Source: Dongia_A sp035274225
GTDB taxonomy: Bacteria; Pseudomonadota; Alphaproteobacteria; Dongiales; Dongiaceae
Direction: 5' to 3'
Length of the DNA: 18,339 nucleotides
NCBI GenBank assembly: GCA_035274225.1
Contig: DATEOK010000132.1
Location: 1-18,339, forward strand
Part shown: positions 1 through 6,648 of the stretch, one piece after another
Layout: each line of letters starts with the position of its first letter
How positions within the stretch are numbered: position 1 is the stretch's first letter
Position numbers and translations under genes: made by a program
The notes under the pieces: generated by a model
What the model saw: only the letters and a program-made list of their open reading frames with translations
Database searches by the model: none
Told to the model about the DNA's origin: nothing

Positions 1-5
1 ACCTG

Positions 6-149
6 TCATCCCAGAACTTGGACCGTGGCTCGCGCCAACTTCAAAAACGCTACCAGTCTATGACCGGTAGGCGCAGGAAAGTAGCTTAGGTCTACCCTGG
101 AGTCACGCGTAAACTTCATGCCTGCGTTGCAGCGAGGGCATGTAGCCAT
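6..149 (-). CDS. possible 47-aa protein with CPRC motif
   Basis: A short ATG-started minus-strand frame of 47 residues begins with MATCPRCNAGMKFTR and ends at a TGA at 6-8. The CPRC pair followed by a Met-Lys/Arg-x-Thr-Arg stretch resembles the first half of small zinc-ribbon proteins common in alphaproteobacteria. The second CxxC expected in that family is missing, and the rest of the frame looks unrelated, so it may be a decayed or frameshifted copy. It starts 8 bases after the stop of the secreted-protein gene at 158-502, and the only SD-like bases (AGG) overlap that stop codon, so it could be translationally coupled. I cannot exclude a chance ORF. Confidence 0.28.
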   Translation of the reverse strand: MATCPRCNAGMKFTRDSRVDLSYFPAPTGHRLVAFLKLARATVQVLG

Positions 150-157
150 GCGGCAGC

Positions 158-502
158 CTAGTTGCTGGTAACGGGCGCTTTTTTAGTCTTGCCGGCCAAC
201 GCCTTGGTCATGTTGCGAACCGTCTGCTGCTGCGTATTGCGAGCGACCTCTTCGTAGACGCAGTTGTCCGTACCGGCGACGCAAACCACACAGTACTTTT
301 CGCCAAAATCGATGTGGCCGTTGTCGAACTCCGTCACTTCCTGGGCGCAGCAGACTTCCATGCCGTTCGATACGGTCGTGACGCCGTCATCGACCGCCTG
401 GCAGATATCCATCGCGCCATGCATGACGGGCTCGGCCTTCGCGCCGGCGCCGGTCAAAGTCAGGCCAAATAGAACAGCAAACGCCAATGATGTGCGGTTC
501 AT
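158..502 (-). CDS. small exported Cys-rich hypothetical protein
   Basis: The product has 114 residues and no family I recognise. Residues 1-23 form a clear Sec signal peptide: an Asn-Arg start, a hydrophobic core FAVLFGLTLTG, and an AKA cleavage site before EPV. The mature part has six cysteines (C34, C51, C52, C71, C74, C81), including a CC pair and a CVVC, which suggests disulphides or metal binding in the periplasm. The C-terminus is basic and Lys-rich. A GGGAGA ribosome site lies just before the ATG at 502. The gene is on the same strand as the upstream tRNA-His but separated by about 190 bases with no visible gene. The function is unknown; the call as a real gene rests on the signal peptide, the RBS and the Cys pattern. 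Confidence 0.7.
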   Translation of the reverse strand: MNRTSLAFAVLFGLTLTGAGAKAEPVMHGAMDICQAVDDGVTTVSNGMEVCCAQEVTEFDNGHIDFGEKYCVVCVAGTDNCVYEEVARNTQQQTVRNMTKALAGKTKKAPVTSN

Positions 503-694
503 GCGCTCTCTCCCATCTGGGCCGGGCTCGCGTTGTTGTGGCCGCAGGAGGCGGTCGGCGCGACCGGCTTCGAGCTATGTGTGTGGAGGTCCTCGCAAAT
601 GGAGCGACCGGCATCACACATTGGATTTCAGAAGGGAGCCAGGCCGGAGAACTTCCCGGCGTTAACACGTCATCCAGGCGACTGGAGAACGAGG

Positions 695-772
695 TGGGGC
701 GAGTAACCGGACTTGAACCGGCAACCCCTAGATCCACAATCTAGTGCTCTAACCAATTGAGCTATACCCGCC
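695..772 (-). tRNA. tRNA-His (GTG anticodon)
   Basis: The minus strand folds into a complete cloverleaf of 78 nt including an encoded CCA (697-695). The acceptor stem GCGGGTA pairs with TACTCGC with one G-T wobble. The D stem is GCTC/GAGC, the anticodon stem CTAGA/TCTAG, the loop TTGTGGA with anticodon GTG at 737-735, and the T loop TTCAAGT. The extra 5' G (G-1, at 772) pairs with discriminator C73 (698), the classic histidine identity element. Many alphaproteobacterial orders have lost G-1 and C73, so their presence carries taxonomic information. A promoter lies directly upstream at 785-813. Confidence 0.97.
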
Positions 773-784
773 ACCGCGCCGGCG

Positions 785-813
785 GGTCTAAACCAGGGCG
801 CCCGCCGGGTCAA
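785..813 (-). promoter_or_regulatory. sigma-70-type promoter of tRNA-His
   Basis: Read on the minus strand, a TTGACC -35 box (813-808) is followed after exactly 17 bases by TAGACC (790-785). The predicted start is about 6 bases before the tRNA 5' end at 772. The position and the very short leader are typical of tRNA promoters; the -10 box is only a partial match. Confidence 0.55.
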
Positions 814-989
814 GCGCTGGACTATAGTTAAGCCCTGGCAAATCCCCTTTCAACGACATGGCCGCTGTCGCCAATCCGCAAATTCCTGTCGGCGGGCAAA
901 GCACAGCCTCGCCCCTCGAATCCTTAAAATCCGCGCCGGAAAACGGCGGGGCGACAGGCCGCGCCTGGCTGCAAAGAGGAACGACACAG

Positions 990-2177
990 ATGCTTCAGTT
1001 GGCGAGCGGCATGGGCCGCCTTGGCACCGAGTCCGCGTTCGAGGTCCTGGCCCGCGCTAAGGCGCTGGAGGCCCAGGGCAAGTCCATCGTGGCGCTGTCG
1101 ATCGGCCAGCCCGACTTCCAGACCCCCGGCCATATCGTCGAGGCCGCGGTCAAGGCGCTGAAGGACGGCCACCACGGCTACACCCCGGCCAACGGCCTGC
1201 CGCAGGTGCGCGAGGCGGTCGCAGCCGACCTCAACCGCCGCCACGGCGTCAACGTCGATCCGGGCAACGTGCTGATCGTGCCGGGCGGCAAGGTCACCAT
1301 GTATTTCGCGATCTCGATGTTTGGCGAGCCGGGCGCGGAGATCATCTATCCGAACCCCGGTTTCCCGATCTACGAATCTGTCATCAAGTTCGTCGGCGCG
1401 ACCCCGGTGCCGCTGCCGTTGCTCGAGGAGAACGGCTTCGGCTTCAAGGCGGAGGACGTGCTCTCGCGCATCACGCCGAAGACCCGCCTCATCATCATCA
1501 ACTCGCCCGCCAACCCGACCGGCGGCATCTGCGTGAAGGCGGAGATCGACAAGCTGGTCGCCGGCCTCGTCAAGCATCCGAACGTCGCCATCATGTCGGA
1601 CGAGATCTATTCCGAGATGCTCTATGACGGCAACGTCCACACCAGCCTGCTCAAGTACCCGGAGATCGCCGACCGGCTGATCGTGCTCGACGGCTGGTCC
1701 AAGACCTACGCGATGACCGGCTGGCGCATGGGCTACTCGGTCTGGCCGAAGGCGCTGATCGACCACGCGACGCGGCTCTGCATCAACGTGCATTCCTGCG
1801 TCAACGCGGCGGCGCAGTGGGCCGGCATCGCGGCCTTGAAAGGCCCGCGCGGCGAGATCGACAAGATGATGGTGGCGTTCGACGAGCGCCGCAAGTTCGT
1901 GGTCAGCGAGCTGAACAAGCTGCCCGGCGTTTCCTGCATCACGCCGCTCGGCGCGTTCTATGCGTTCCCGAACATCAAGGGCACCGGCCTCAAGTCGAAG
2001 CAGATGGAGCTCGGCCTGCTGGACGAGGCGGGCGTCGCCTCGATCGCCGGCACCAGCTTCGGCGCCTACGGCGAGGGCTACCTGCGCATCTCCTACGCGA
2101 ACAGCAAGGAGAACATCGCCGAAGCGATCCGGCGCATGCGCGGTTTCCTGGAGCAGCGCAAGAAGGCGGCGGAGTAA
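990..2177 (+). CDS. PLP-dependent class I/II aminotransferase (aspartate aminotransferase-like)
   Basis: This is a fold-type I aminotransferase, transferring an amino group between an amino acid and a 2-oxo acid with pyridoxal phosphate in the cytosol. Counting from the ATG at 990 (395 aa), the landmarks are SIGQPDF near residue 37, YTPANGLPQVREA near 64, NSPANPTGG near 171, SDEIY near 203, the Schiff-base lysine K238 in SKTYAMTGWRMGY, and the carboxylate-binding arginine R366 in GYLRISYA. The frame is open back to an ATG at 858, but I prefer 990. It has an AGAGGA ribosome site 9 bases upstream, gives the normal family length, and removes a 44-residue low-complexity leader without family features. 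The exact substrate cannot be read from the sequence; aspartate or a related amino acid is the usual inference. The gene stands alone with its own terminator. Confidence 0.92.
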   Translation: MLQLASGMGRLGTESAFEVLARAKALEAQGKSIVALSIGQPDFQTPGHIVEAAVKALKDGHHGYTPANGLPQVREAVAADLNRRHGVNVDPGNVLIVPGGKVTMYFAISMFGEPGAEIIYPNPGFPIYESVIKFVGATPVPLPLLEENGFGFKAEDVLSRITPKTRLIIINSPANPTGGICVKAEIDKLVAGLVKHPNVAIMSDEIYSEMLYDGNVHTSLLKYPEIADRLIVLDGWSKTYAMTGWRMGYSVWPKALIDHATRLCINVHSCVNAAAQWAGIAALKGPRGEIDKMMVAFDERRKFVVSELNKLPGVSCITPLGAFYAFPNIKGTGLKSKQMELGLLDEAGVASIAGTSFGAYGEGYLRISYANSKENIAEAIRRMRGFLEQRKKAAE

Positions 2178-2199
2178 GCGCAGCCCGATATGATTGCAG

Positions 2200-2226
2200 C
2201 GGGCCGGATCATCTCCGGCCCGTTTT
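2200..2226 (+). terminator. Rho-independent terminator after the aminotransferase
   Basis: A perfect inverted repeat, CGGGCCGG at 2200-2207 and CCGGCCCG at 2215-2222, with a 7-base loop, is followed by TTTT. It sits 23 bases after the stop codon. There is no T-tract on the other strand, so it serves the plus-strand gene only. Confidence 0.87.
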
Positions 2227-2232
2227 GCTTTA

Positions 2233-2778
2233 TCACGCCGTCGGCAGCGGCAGCGTTGGGACCGCATAGCTGCTGTCGGTCGCATAGCGTGCCACGCCGT
2301 TGGTCAGCCTGACCGCCACGGCCGAACCGCCGAACAGATTGGCGAACCCGTCGCCATGCCGGCCGGCGCCGAGCACCAGGCCATCGCTCGAATTGAACAG
2401 CGAGCCGTTCTTGGTGCCGCTGGCCACCTTCGCACCGTCCACGTAGATGCGGATCGTCGCGCCAGAACGGTCGACCGCGAGATCGTACGGCTGGTTCGCG
2501 GTCGGCGACCACGCATAGGCGATGATCGTGAGGCCGCTGCCGTCGGTCGAGCAGGCGAACTGCAGTTGCGTGCTGGCATACTGCAGCAGCCAGCTGCGCT
2601 GGTTGGATAGCGGGCTGAAGGCGTTGTAGTGGTTGATCAGGACCGCGTTGGCCAGGGTCGGGAACCGGACGCCGAACAGCTCGATGGTGAAGTCGCCCGC
2701 CGGCGTGAAATCCGCGCTGTCGGGGAAAAAGATGTGGCGCGCGAGCTTGGCGCCGGAGCTCTTGTCGATGGGCAACAT
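2233..2778 (-). CDS. LamG/concanavalin-like domain protein, phage tail-type
   Basis: The product has 181 residues, no signal peptide and no membrane segment. Residues about 25-165 read as a concanavalin/LamG-type beta sandwich: DFTIELFGVRF, the strand pair PYDLAVDRSGATIRIYVDGAKV (97-118) with the family's YVDG turn, then LVLGAGRHGDGFANLFGG and AVRLTNGVARY. The last stretch (RLTNGVARY followed by a Pro-rich tail) is characteristic of LamG modules in phage tail and tail-fibre proteins. The ATG lies one base after the TGA of the BNR gene and has a GGAG site inside that gene's end, so the two are translationally coupled. The N-terminus looks like the middle of a LamG module whose first strand is at the C-terminus of the BNR protein, so the two may once have been one protein. 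A role in carbohydrate binding is inferred. Confidence 0.72.
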   Translation of the reverse strand: MLPIDKSSGAKLARHIFFPDSADFTPAGDFTIELFGVRFPTLANAVLINHYNAFSPLSNQRSWLLQYASTQLQFACSTDGSGLTIIAYAWSPTANQPYDLAVDRSGATIRIYVDGAKVASGTKNGSLFNSSDGLVLGAGRHGDGFANLFGGSAVAVRLTNGVARYATDSSYAVPTLPLPTA

Positions 2779-2779
2779 G

Positions 2780-4120
2780 TCAGGTCTCCGTGGTATCGAT
2801 CAGCAGCTTGACGGCGGCGAAATGCGGATCGGTGCCGACGCTGCTGCCGGGCGTGGTATCGATCAGCAGCGCGACATGCGGCGGCTCGTCGGGGCGGCCG
2901 ATCAATCCGCCATCGCCGTGCAGATACATCCGCAATCCGCCGGCGGCGCTGTCGGCTGCGCTCTGGGCGACCTCGGCGAAGACTACGCGCGCTGACGGGT
3001 GAGCATGGCGGATCGCGCTCGGCCGCGCCAAGGCCCTGCTCACCGATGCCCTGACAGTCTCCTGGCTGCTCCACGCGCCGCTGAATATCCGGCGCGCCAT
3101 GTCGCCGCCAAAGGTCCAGGTCGGCGTCGGATCGTATGGATACCACAGCGCGACGGTGCCATCCGGCAGCGGCGCCAGCGTGATGGAGTCAGTGAAGGTT
3201 CCATGATCGGTTCCGGGGATTGCGCCGATCAAGGCAGGCAATGACCATGCGCCGCCGGCAAACATGCTGTGATAGAGGCTGAAGGCCGTACCGCTACCGC
3301 GCGCATAGGCCAGATGCAGGGCGCCGTCGGACCCGACGCAGAAGCCGACGATGTCGCCCCGGTCGGTGCCGAAATCGACGACCCGGAACGATGCATTGGC
3401 TTGCGACAGGGTTATCGGCAGCGAGGACGCGGCCACCGCTACGGAACCATCGGCATTCCGGACCGATCCGTCGGTCGTGTCATAGATGAAGTGGTAGACG
3501 TGCCGGCGCACGGAATCGGCATAGTCGGACCAAGTCGCGCTGATGTGGACGTCGGTTCCGACCTCCACATGAACGCCGGCATAGACCCTGCTGTCGTTGC
3601 CGAAGTCGATGATGGTCTGATCGCCGCCGAACATCGGAATGCCCCCGGCCAAGCTCGTGGTCTTGCGGAGAACCAGGACACGCCGGGTCTGCGCGGCGAT
3701 CCGCCTGCGCATGAAAAGATAGATCGTCCCGTCGATCAGCGTCGGATGCGGATAGGTATAGTCGCCGGACAGCGACCCGCGTGCGGTCCATGTCGCGGGG
3801 TCGTTCGCCGCTGCGGTACTGTGGACCAGCATGTCGTCGTCGTGCGGACCGTGGAAGCAATGCACGTAGCCTTCATGATCCATCACGATCGCCGGCACGC
3901 CGTGGTCGTCGTCCTGCAACGGTTGTGCGGCGACCTCATGGATCGGACCGAACGCCCCGGCCGTCACATCGAGGACGGCGCAGTGTACGCGACGGGCGCC
4001 ATCCACAAACGCTTCCCAGGCAACCCACGTCCGCTCACTCACCGAATCGTGGAACGCCGCCGGATAGGTGGCGTTGCCGTGCCAGGGCGTCGTGGCGCCG
4101 TCGAATGCGAAATGATCCAT
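2780..4120 (-). CDS. BNR-repeat beta-propeller protein (BNR_4-like)
   Basis: The product has 446 residues. The first 400 resemble the BNR_4 family of sialidase-like beta-propellers: repeated W/Y-rich blades, DDDHGVPAIVMDHEGYVHCFHG (about 70-91), a TYPHPTLIDGTIYLFMRRR blade (122-140), VHISATWSDY (191-200) and DGTVALWYPYD (320-330). Canonical Asp-boxes are not obvious and no catalytic set can be assigned, so binding or hydrolysis of a glycan is only a family-level guess. No signal peptide is visible, which is unusual for a free sugar-acting enzyme and fits a tail-fibre-type structural protein. The C-terminus (417-446) carries ALLIDTT and KLLIDTT, 21 residues apart, the second after DPHFAAV, a motif that typically opens LamG modules in phage proteins. 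It is coupled to the downstream LamG gene. An AGG site precedes the ATG. Confidence 0.75.
   Translation of the reverse strand: MDHFAFDGATTPWHGNATYPAAFHDSVSERTWVAWEAFVDGARRVHCAVLDVTAGAFGPIHEVAAQPLQDDDHGVPAIVMDHEGYVHCFHGPHDDDMLVHSTAAANDPATWTARGSLSGDYTYPHPTLIDGTIYLFMRRRIAAQTRRVLVLRKTTSLAGGIPMFGGDQTIIDFGNDSRVYAGVHVEVGTDVHISATWSDYADSVRRHVYHFIYDTTDGSVRNADGSVAVAASSLPITLSQANASFRVVDFGTDRGDIVGFCVGSDGALHLAYARGSGTAFSLYHSMFAGGAWSLPALIGAIPGTDHGTFTDSITLAPLPDGTVALWYPYDPTPTWTFGGDMARRIFSGAWSSQETVRASVSRALARPSAIRHAHPSARVVFAEVAQSAADSAAGGLRMYLHGDGGLIGRPDEPPHVALLIDTTPGSSVGTDPHFAAVKLLIDTTET
2790..2870. repeat. 18-bp direct repeat, 63-bp period, inside the BNR gene
   Basis: GTGGTATCGATCAGCAGC occurs at 2790-2807 and again at 2853-2870. 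The period is 63 bases (21 codons), so both copies encode the same in-frame LLIDTT segment on the minus strand at the very end of the BNR protein. The identical DNA suggests a recent tandem duplication or a recombination junction. Confidence 0.75.
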
Positions 4121-4256
4121 GTCAGCCTACCGCTGCGTGGAACAGACGTGTCTGTATCTCATTGCCTGCCTGTTATGACTTGCCGCGTCGAATCGATTGA
4201 TGAAATCAGCCGCTTTCGGATCACCATGCATGGGATGCTGACGATGTCGAGGGCCG

Positions 4257-4530
4257 TCAGTTCGCCAATGGTATCGCACTCGCCGCCGCCAAGATCATGT
4301 CGGCGAGCCTGGCGTGGCCAGCGGCCTTCGAGTGTTGCACCTGGTCCTGATCGGATGTCGCGGGGTTGATCGAGATCTCGCCCTGATAGAACGCATTGCG
4401 GCCGTAGGAGCCGTCCTCATGGTACCCGGAGTTCGAGATGGAGTGCGTGCCGCAGCCGCCGAGCACCACCGGCCTTCAGTACCGCCCGGTTGCGGCCAGA
4501 TTGCGGCGGGACTGGGGAAAGACTGAGAAA
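4257..4530 (-). pseudogene. 3' remnant of a probable SGNH/GDSL hydrolase
   Basis: A minus-strand frame ending at 4257 reads like the C-terminal end of a larger protein: RPVVLGGCGTHS, then GYHEDGSYGRNAFYQGEI, then DQVQHSKAAGHARLADMI. The last block resembles the Asp/His box (block V) of SGNH/GDSL esterases. The readable frame from a GTG at 4469 gives only 70 residues. Upstream, the same frame continues with plausible coding (QSRRNLAATGRY) through an in-frame TGA at 4476-4478 and then runs into the end of the DoxX-like gene at 4531. So the 5' part is missing and the rest carries a nonsense codon. It lies on the same strand as, and 136 bases upstream of, the BNR gene, which fits a decayed tail-fibre or carbohydrate module. 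The family call is tentative. Confidence 0.45.
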
Positions 4531-4941
4531 CTATCTGGCGAACAGGCTGCGGTCCCAGTGGCGCAGCAGGAACAGCGCCAGGAGGCCGCCGAGCACCGGC
4601 ACGGCTGCCGTGAACAGGTGGTTGATCGGATCGCCCCAGGGGTCGATCAGCTGGCGCCAGGTCACCAGCACCGTCACCGCATGCAGGATGAGGGCCGCAC
4701 CATAGACGATGGAACGGAACAGGCCGAGGATCATGCACAGCGCGATGGCGATCTCGGCGACACCGAAGGCGTAGCCGAGCGCCACCGACACATCGAGGCC
4801 GTAGAAGTAGTTCCAGATGCCGACGTTCGATTGCGGCACGACGAACTTCTCGATGCCCCATTGCAGCAGGAACAGGCCGAGGGTGATACGCAAGGCCAGC
4901 AAGGCGCGGAACAATGCCTTGGAAAGAGCCTCATCTGCCAT
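4531..4941 (-). CDS. DoxX-like four-TM membrane protein
   Basis: The product has 136 residues and four predicted transmembrane helices: about 10-30 (FRALLALRITLGLFLLQWG), 52-75, 77-96 and 108-126. The first helix with its RITLGLFLLQWGIEKF pattern, followed by a short loop, is typical of DoxX/DoxD-type inner-membrane proteins, whose biochemical role is poorly known. An AGGAGG ribosome site starts within the TAG stop of the upstream exporter gene (TAGGAGG), 5 bases before the ATG. The two are therefore one transcript and probably translationally coupled. The pairing suggests a role in the same stress or detoxification response as the exporter, but that is inference. Confidence 0.84.
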   Translation of the reverse strand: MADEALSKALFRALLALRITLGLFLLQWGIEKFVVPQSNVGIWNYFYGLDVSVALGYAFGVAEIAIALCMILGLFRSIVYGAALILHAVTVLVTWRQLIDPWGDPINHLFTAAVPVLGGLLALFLLRHWDRSLFAR

Positions 4942-4950
4942 GGGATCCTC

Positions 4951-6486
4951 CTAGTGACCGGATGCAGCGCTGGGCCGGACGGCGCGCAGCCAGATCAGCG
5001 CCATCGCCGCGACCGCGAGCATCGCCAATGCCGCCATGCCAGCCGAAACGATCATTCCCTGCGTGAAAGCAACACGTCCGGCATCCAGCATTGCTCCACC
5101 GAGGTCGGCCGGAAGTTGATCCACCGCCGCCAAGGCGCCGCCGAGCGTGCTGTGCGCGGCCGCTGCGGCGTCCGGCGGCAGCTCGGTGGGCACGCGGTTC
5201 GCCATCGTGCTGCGATAGATCGCGGCGCCGATGCTGCCGATGATCGCAATGCCCAGCGCGCCACCCAGTTCCGTGCCGGTCTCCGAAATGGCCGAGGCCG
5301 CCCCTGCCCGCTCCGGCGGCGCGGCGGCGACGATCATGTCGGTCGCCAGGATGTAGGTCGGCGCCAGACCGATCGAGAAGACGACTGACGCAACCACCAG
5401 CAACGCGAGGCCGCCGGGGGCTTCGATCAGCATGAGCAGAACGAATCCGGATGCGGCCAGCACGCTGCCGGCCGTGATCGCGTAGGCCGGGCGCACGTGC
5501 CTGGCAACCACCGAGGTCAACATGGAGCCGGCGATGAAGCCGAGCGACGACGGAACGGTCCACAGGCCGGCGACCAACGGCGACAGGCCCAGCACCAGTT
5601 GCAGATATTGCGACGTCATGAGGAACGTGCCGAACATAACGAAGAAGCCGAACACGTTGGTCGCCAGCGAAGCCGCAAAGGTCGATGACCGGAACAGGCG
5701 CAGGTCGATCAGCGGAACATCGAGCACGCCCTGCCGCCGGACGAACGCGACGCCGAGCACGACGCCCGCGACGATAGAGACCGCCGCCAGCCAGTCGAGG
5801 CCCTGCTCGGCGATGTGCTTGACGCCGTAGATCACCCCGAGGACGGTCAGCAGCGACATGACGGCGCTGGTGAGATCGTAGCGTCCGGTCTCGCCGCTGC
5901 GGAACTCCGGCAGCAGCAGCGGCCCCAGGATCAGCAGCAGCGCCATCGCCGGAACGCCGATCAAGAACACCGAGCCCCACCAGAAGTGCTCCAGCAGCGC
6001 GCCCCCAATCAGTGGGCCGATGATGGCGCCGATCGAAAAGCTGATGGTCCAGATGCCGATCGCGAAGGTGCGCTGCCCCGCATCGTGGAACATGGTGCGG
6101 ATCAAGGACAGGGTCGATGGCATCAAGGTGGCGCCGGAAACGCCGAGAATGGCCCGGGTGGCGATCAGCATCTCCGGGCTGGTCGAGAAGGCTGCCAGCA
6201 CCGACGCCACGCCGAAAGCCGCGGCCCCAATCAGCAGCAGCCGGCGCCGGCCGATCCGGTCGCCCAGGGTGCCCATGGTAATCAGCGAGCCGGCGATCAG
6301 GAAGCCGTAGATATCCACGATCCACAGCAGCTGAGCGGCGCTGGGATTCAAATCGGCGGTCAGATGCGGGACGGCGAGATAGAGGACCGTCAGGTCCATC
6401 GACACCAGCAGGCAAGGCAATGTGAGCACTGCCAGCCCGATCCATTCCTTGCCACCCGCCCGAACGGTGGCAGCTTCCACACTCAT
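4951..6486 (-). CDS. MFS drug exporter, DHA2 family (14 TM, SmvA/QacA-like)
   Basis: This 511-residue inner-membrane proton antiporter is predicted to have 14 helices. It shows the DHA2 landmarks: SMDLTVLYLAVPHL in TM1 with the membrane Asp, WIVDIYGFLIAGSLITMGTLGDRIGRRR (TM2 and motif A), and GAIIGPLIGGALL (motif C of antiporters) in TM5. The combination resembles SmvA/QacA exporters of quaternary ammonium compounds and dyes; the actual substrate is unknown. A long loop between the last two helices (about 420-465, rich in Ala and Pro) is usual in this group. I choose the ATG at 6486, which has GGAG 6 bases upstream; a TTG at 6498 would overlap that ribosome site. It is the first gene of a two-gene operon with the DoxX-like gene and divergent from the cyclase gene at 6649. 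Confidence 0.92.
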   Translation of the reverse strand: MSVEAATVRAGGKEWIGLAVLTLPCLLVSMDLTVLYLAVPHLTADLNPSAAQLLWIVDIYGFLIAGSLITMGTLGDRIGRRRLLLIGAAAFGVASVLAAFSTSPEMLIATRAILGVSGATLMPSTLSLIRTMFHDAGQRTFAIGIWTISFSIGAIIGPLIGGALLEHFWWGSVFLIGVPAMALLLILGPLLLPEFRSGETGRYDLTSAVMSLLTVLGVIYGVKHIAEQGLDWLAAVSIVAGVVLGVAFVRRQGVLDVPLIDLRLFRSSTFAASLATNVFGFFVMFGTFLMTSQYLQLVLGLSPLVAGLWTVPSSLGFIAGSMLTSVVARHVRPAYAITAGSVLAASGFVLLMLIEAPGGLALLVVASVVFSIGLAPTYILATDMIVAAAPPERAGAASAISETGTELGGALGIAIIGSIGAAIYRSTMANRVPTELPPDAAAAAHSTLGGALAAVDQLPADLGGAMLDAGRVAFTQGMIVSAGMAALAMLAVAAMALIWLRAVRPSAASGH

Positions 6487-6648
6487 TGCCAGCTCCAAAG
6501 GCGTTCCGCCGCCAACGCAGTGGAGGTCCTATCATAGTCGGCGGGATACAGGATATGCTCTCAGACGAACCAGTTAGGCCGGCGCGCTGTCAAAGGCTGG
6601 CAGTAGCACGGCCTCGGACAGAGCGGGTAAGCGGCGCGGAGTGGGCGC

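Noticed and set aside
643..660. GCCGG...CCGGC hairpin downstream of tRNA-His
   Set aside because: Only a 5-bp stem with an 8-base loop and no T-tract; too weak for a terminator call.
823..828. TATAGT as a -10 box for the aminotransferase gene
   Set aside because: No acceptable -35 box 16-18 bases upstream; kept out of the feature list.
858..989. 44-residue N-terminal extension of the aminotransferase from an ATG at 858
   Set aside because: There is no ribosome site at 858, the peptide is low in family features, and the ATG at 990 has an AGAGGA site and gives the normal length.
924..2285. Long open frame of 453 codons antisense to the aminotransferase
   Set aside because: It is rich in Arg, Asp and Ala with no domain pattern, and mirrors the codon positions of a clear gene on the other strand; a typical high-GC shadow.
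3269..4369. Plus-strand open frame of 366 codons antisense to the BNR gene
   Set aside because: Its translation is Arg/Gly/Asp-rich with no fold signature, while the minus-strand product has clear beta-propeller blades and a coupled neighbour.
695..4530. tRNA-His as the attachment site of the BNR/LamG island
   Set aside because: The tRNA 3' end faces away from the island, an intact aminotransferase gene lies between, and I saw no repeat of the tRNA 3' end or integrase gene.
4931..6535. 534-codon open frame on the same strand as the exporter in another frame
   Set aside because: Its product is Arg/Ala-rich without hydrophobic helices; the 511-residue MFS frame explains the region.
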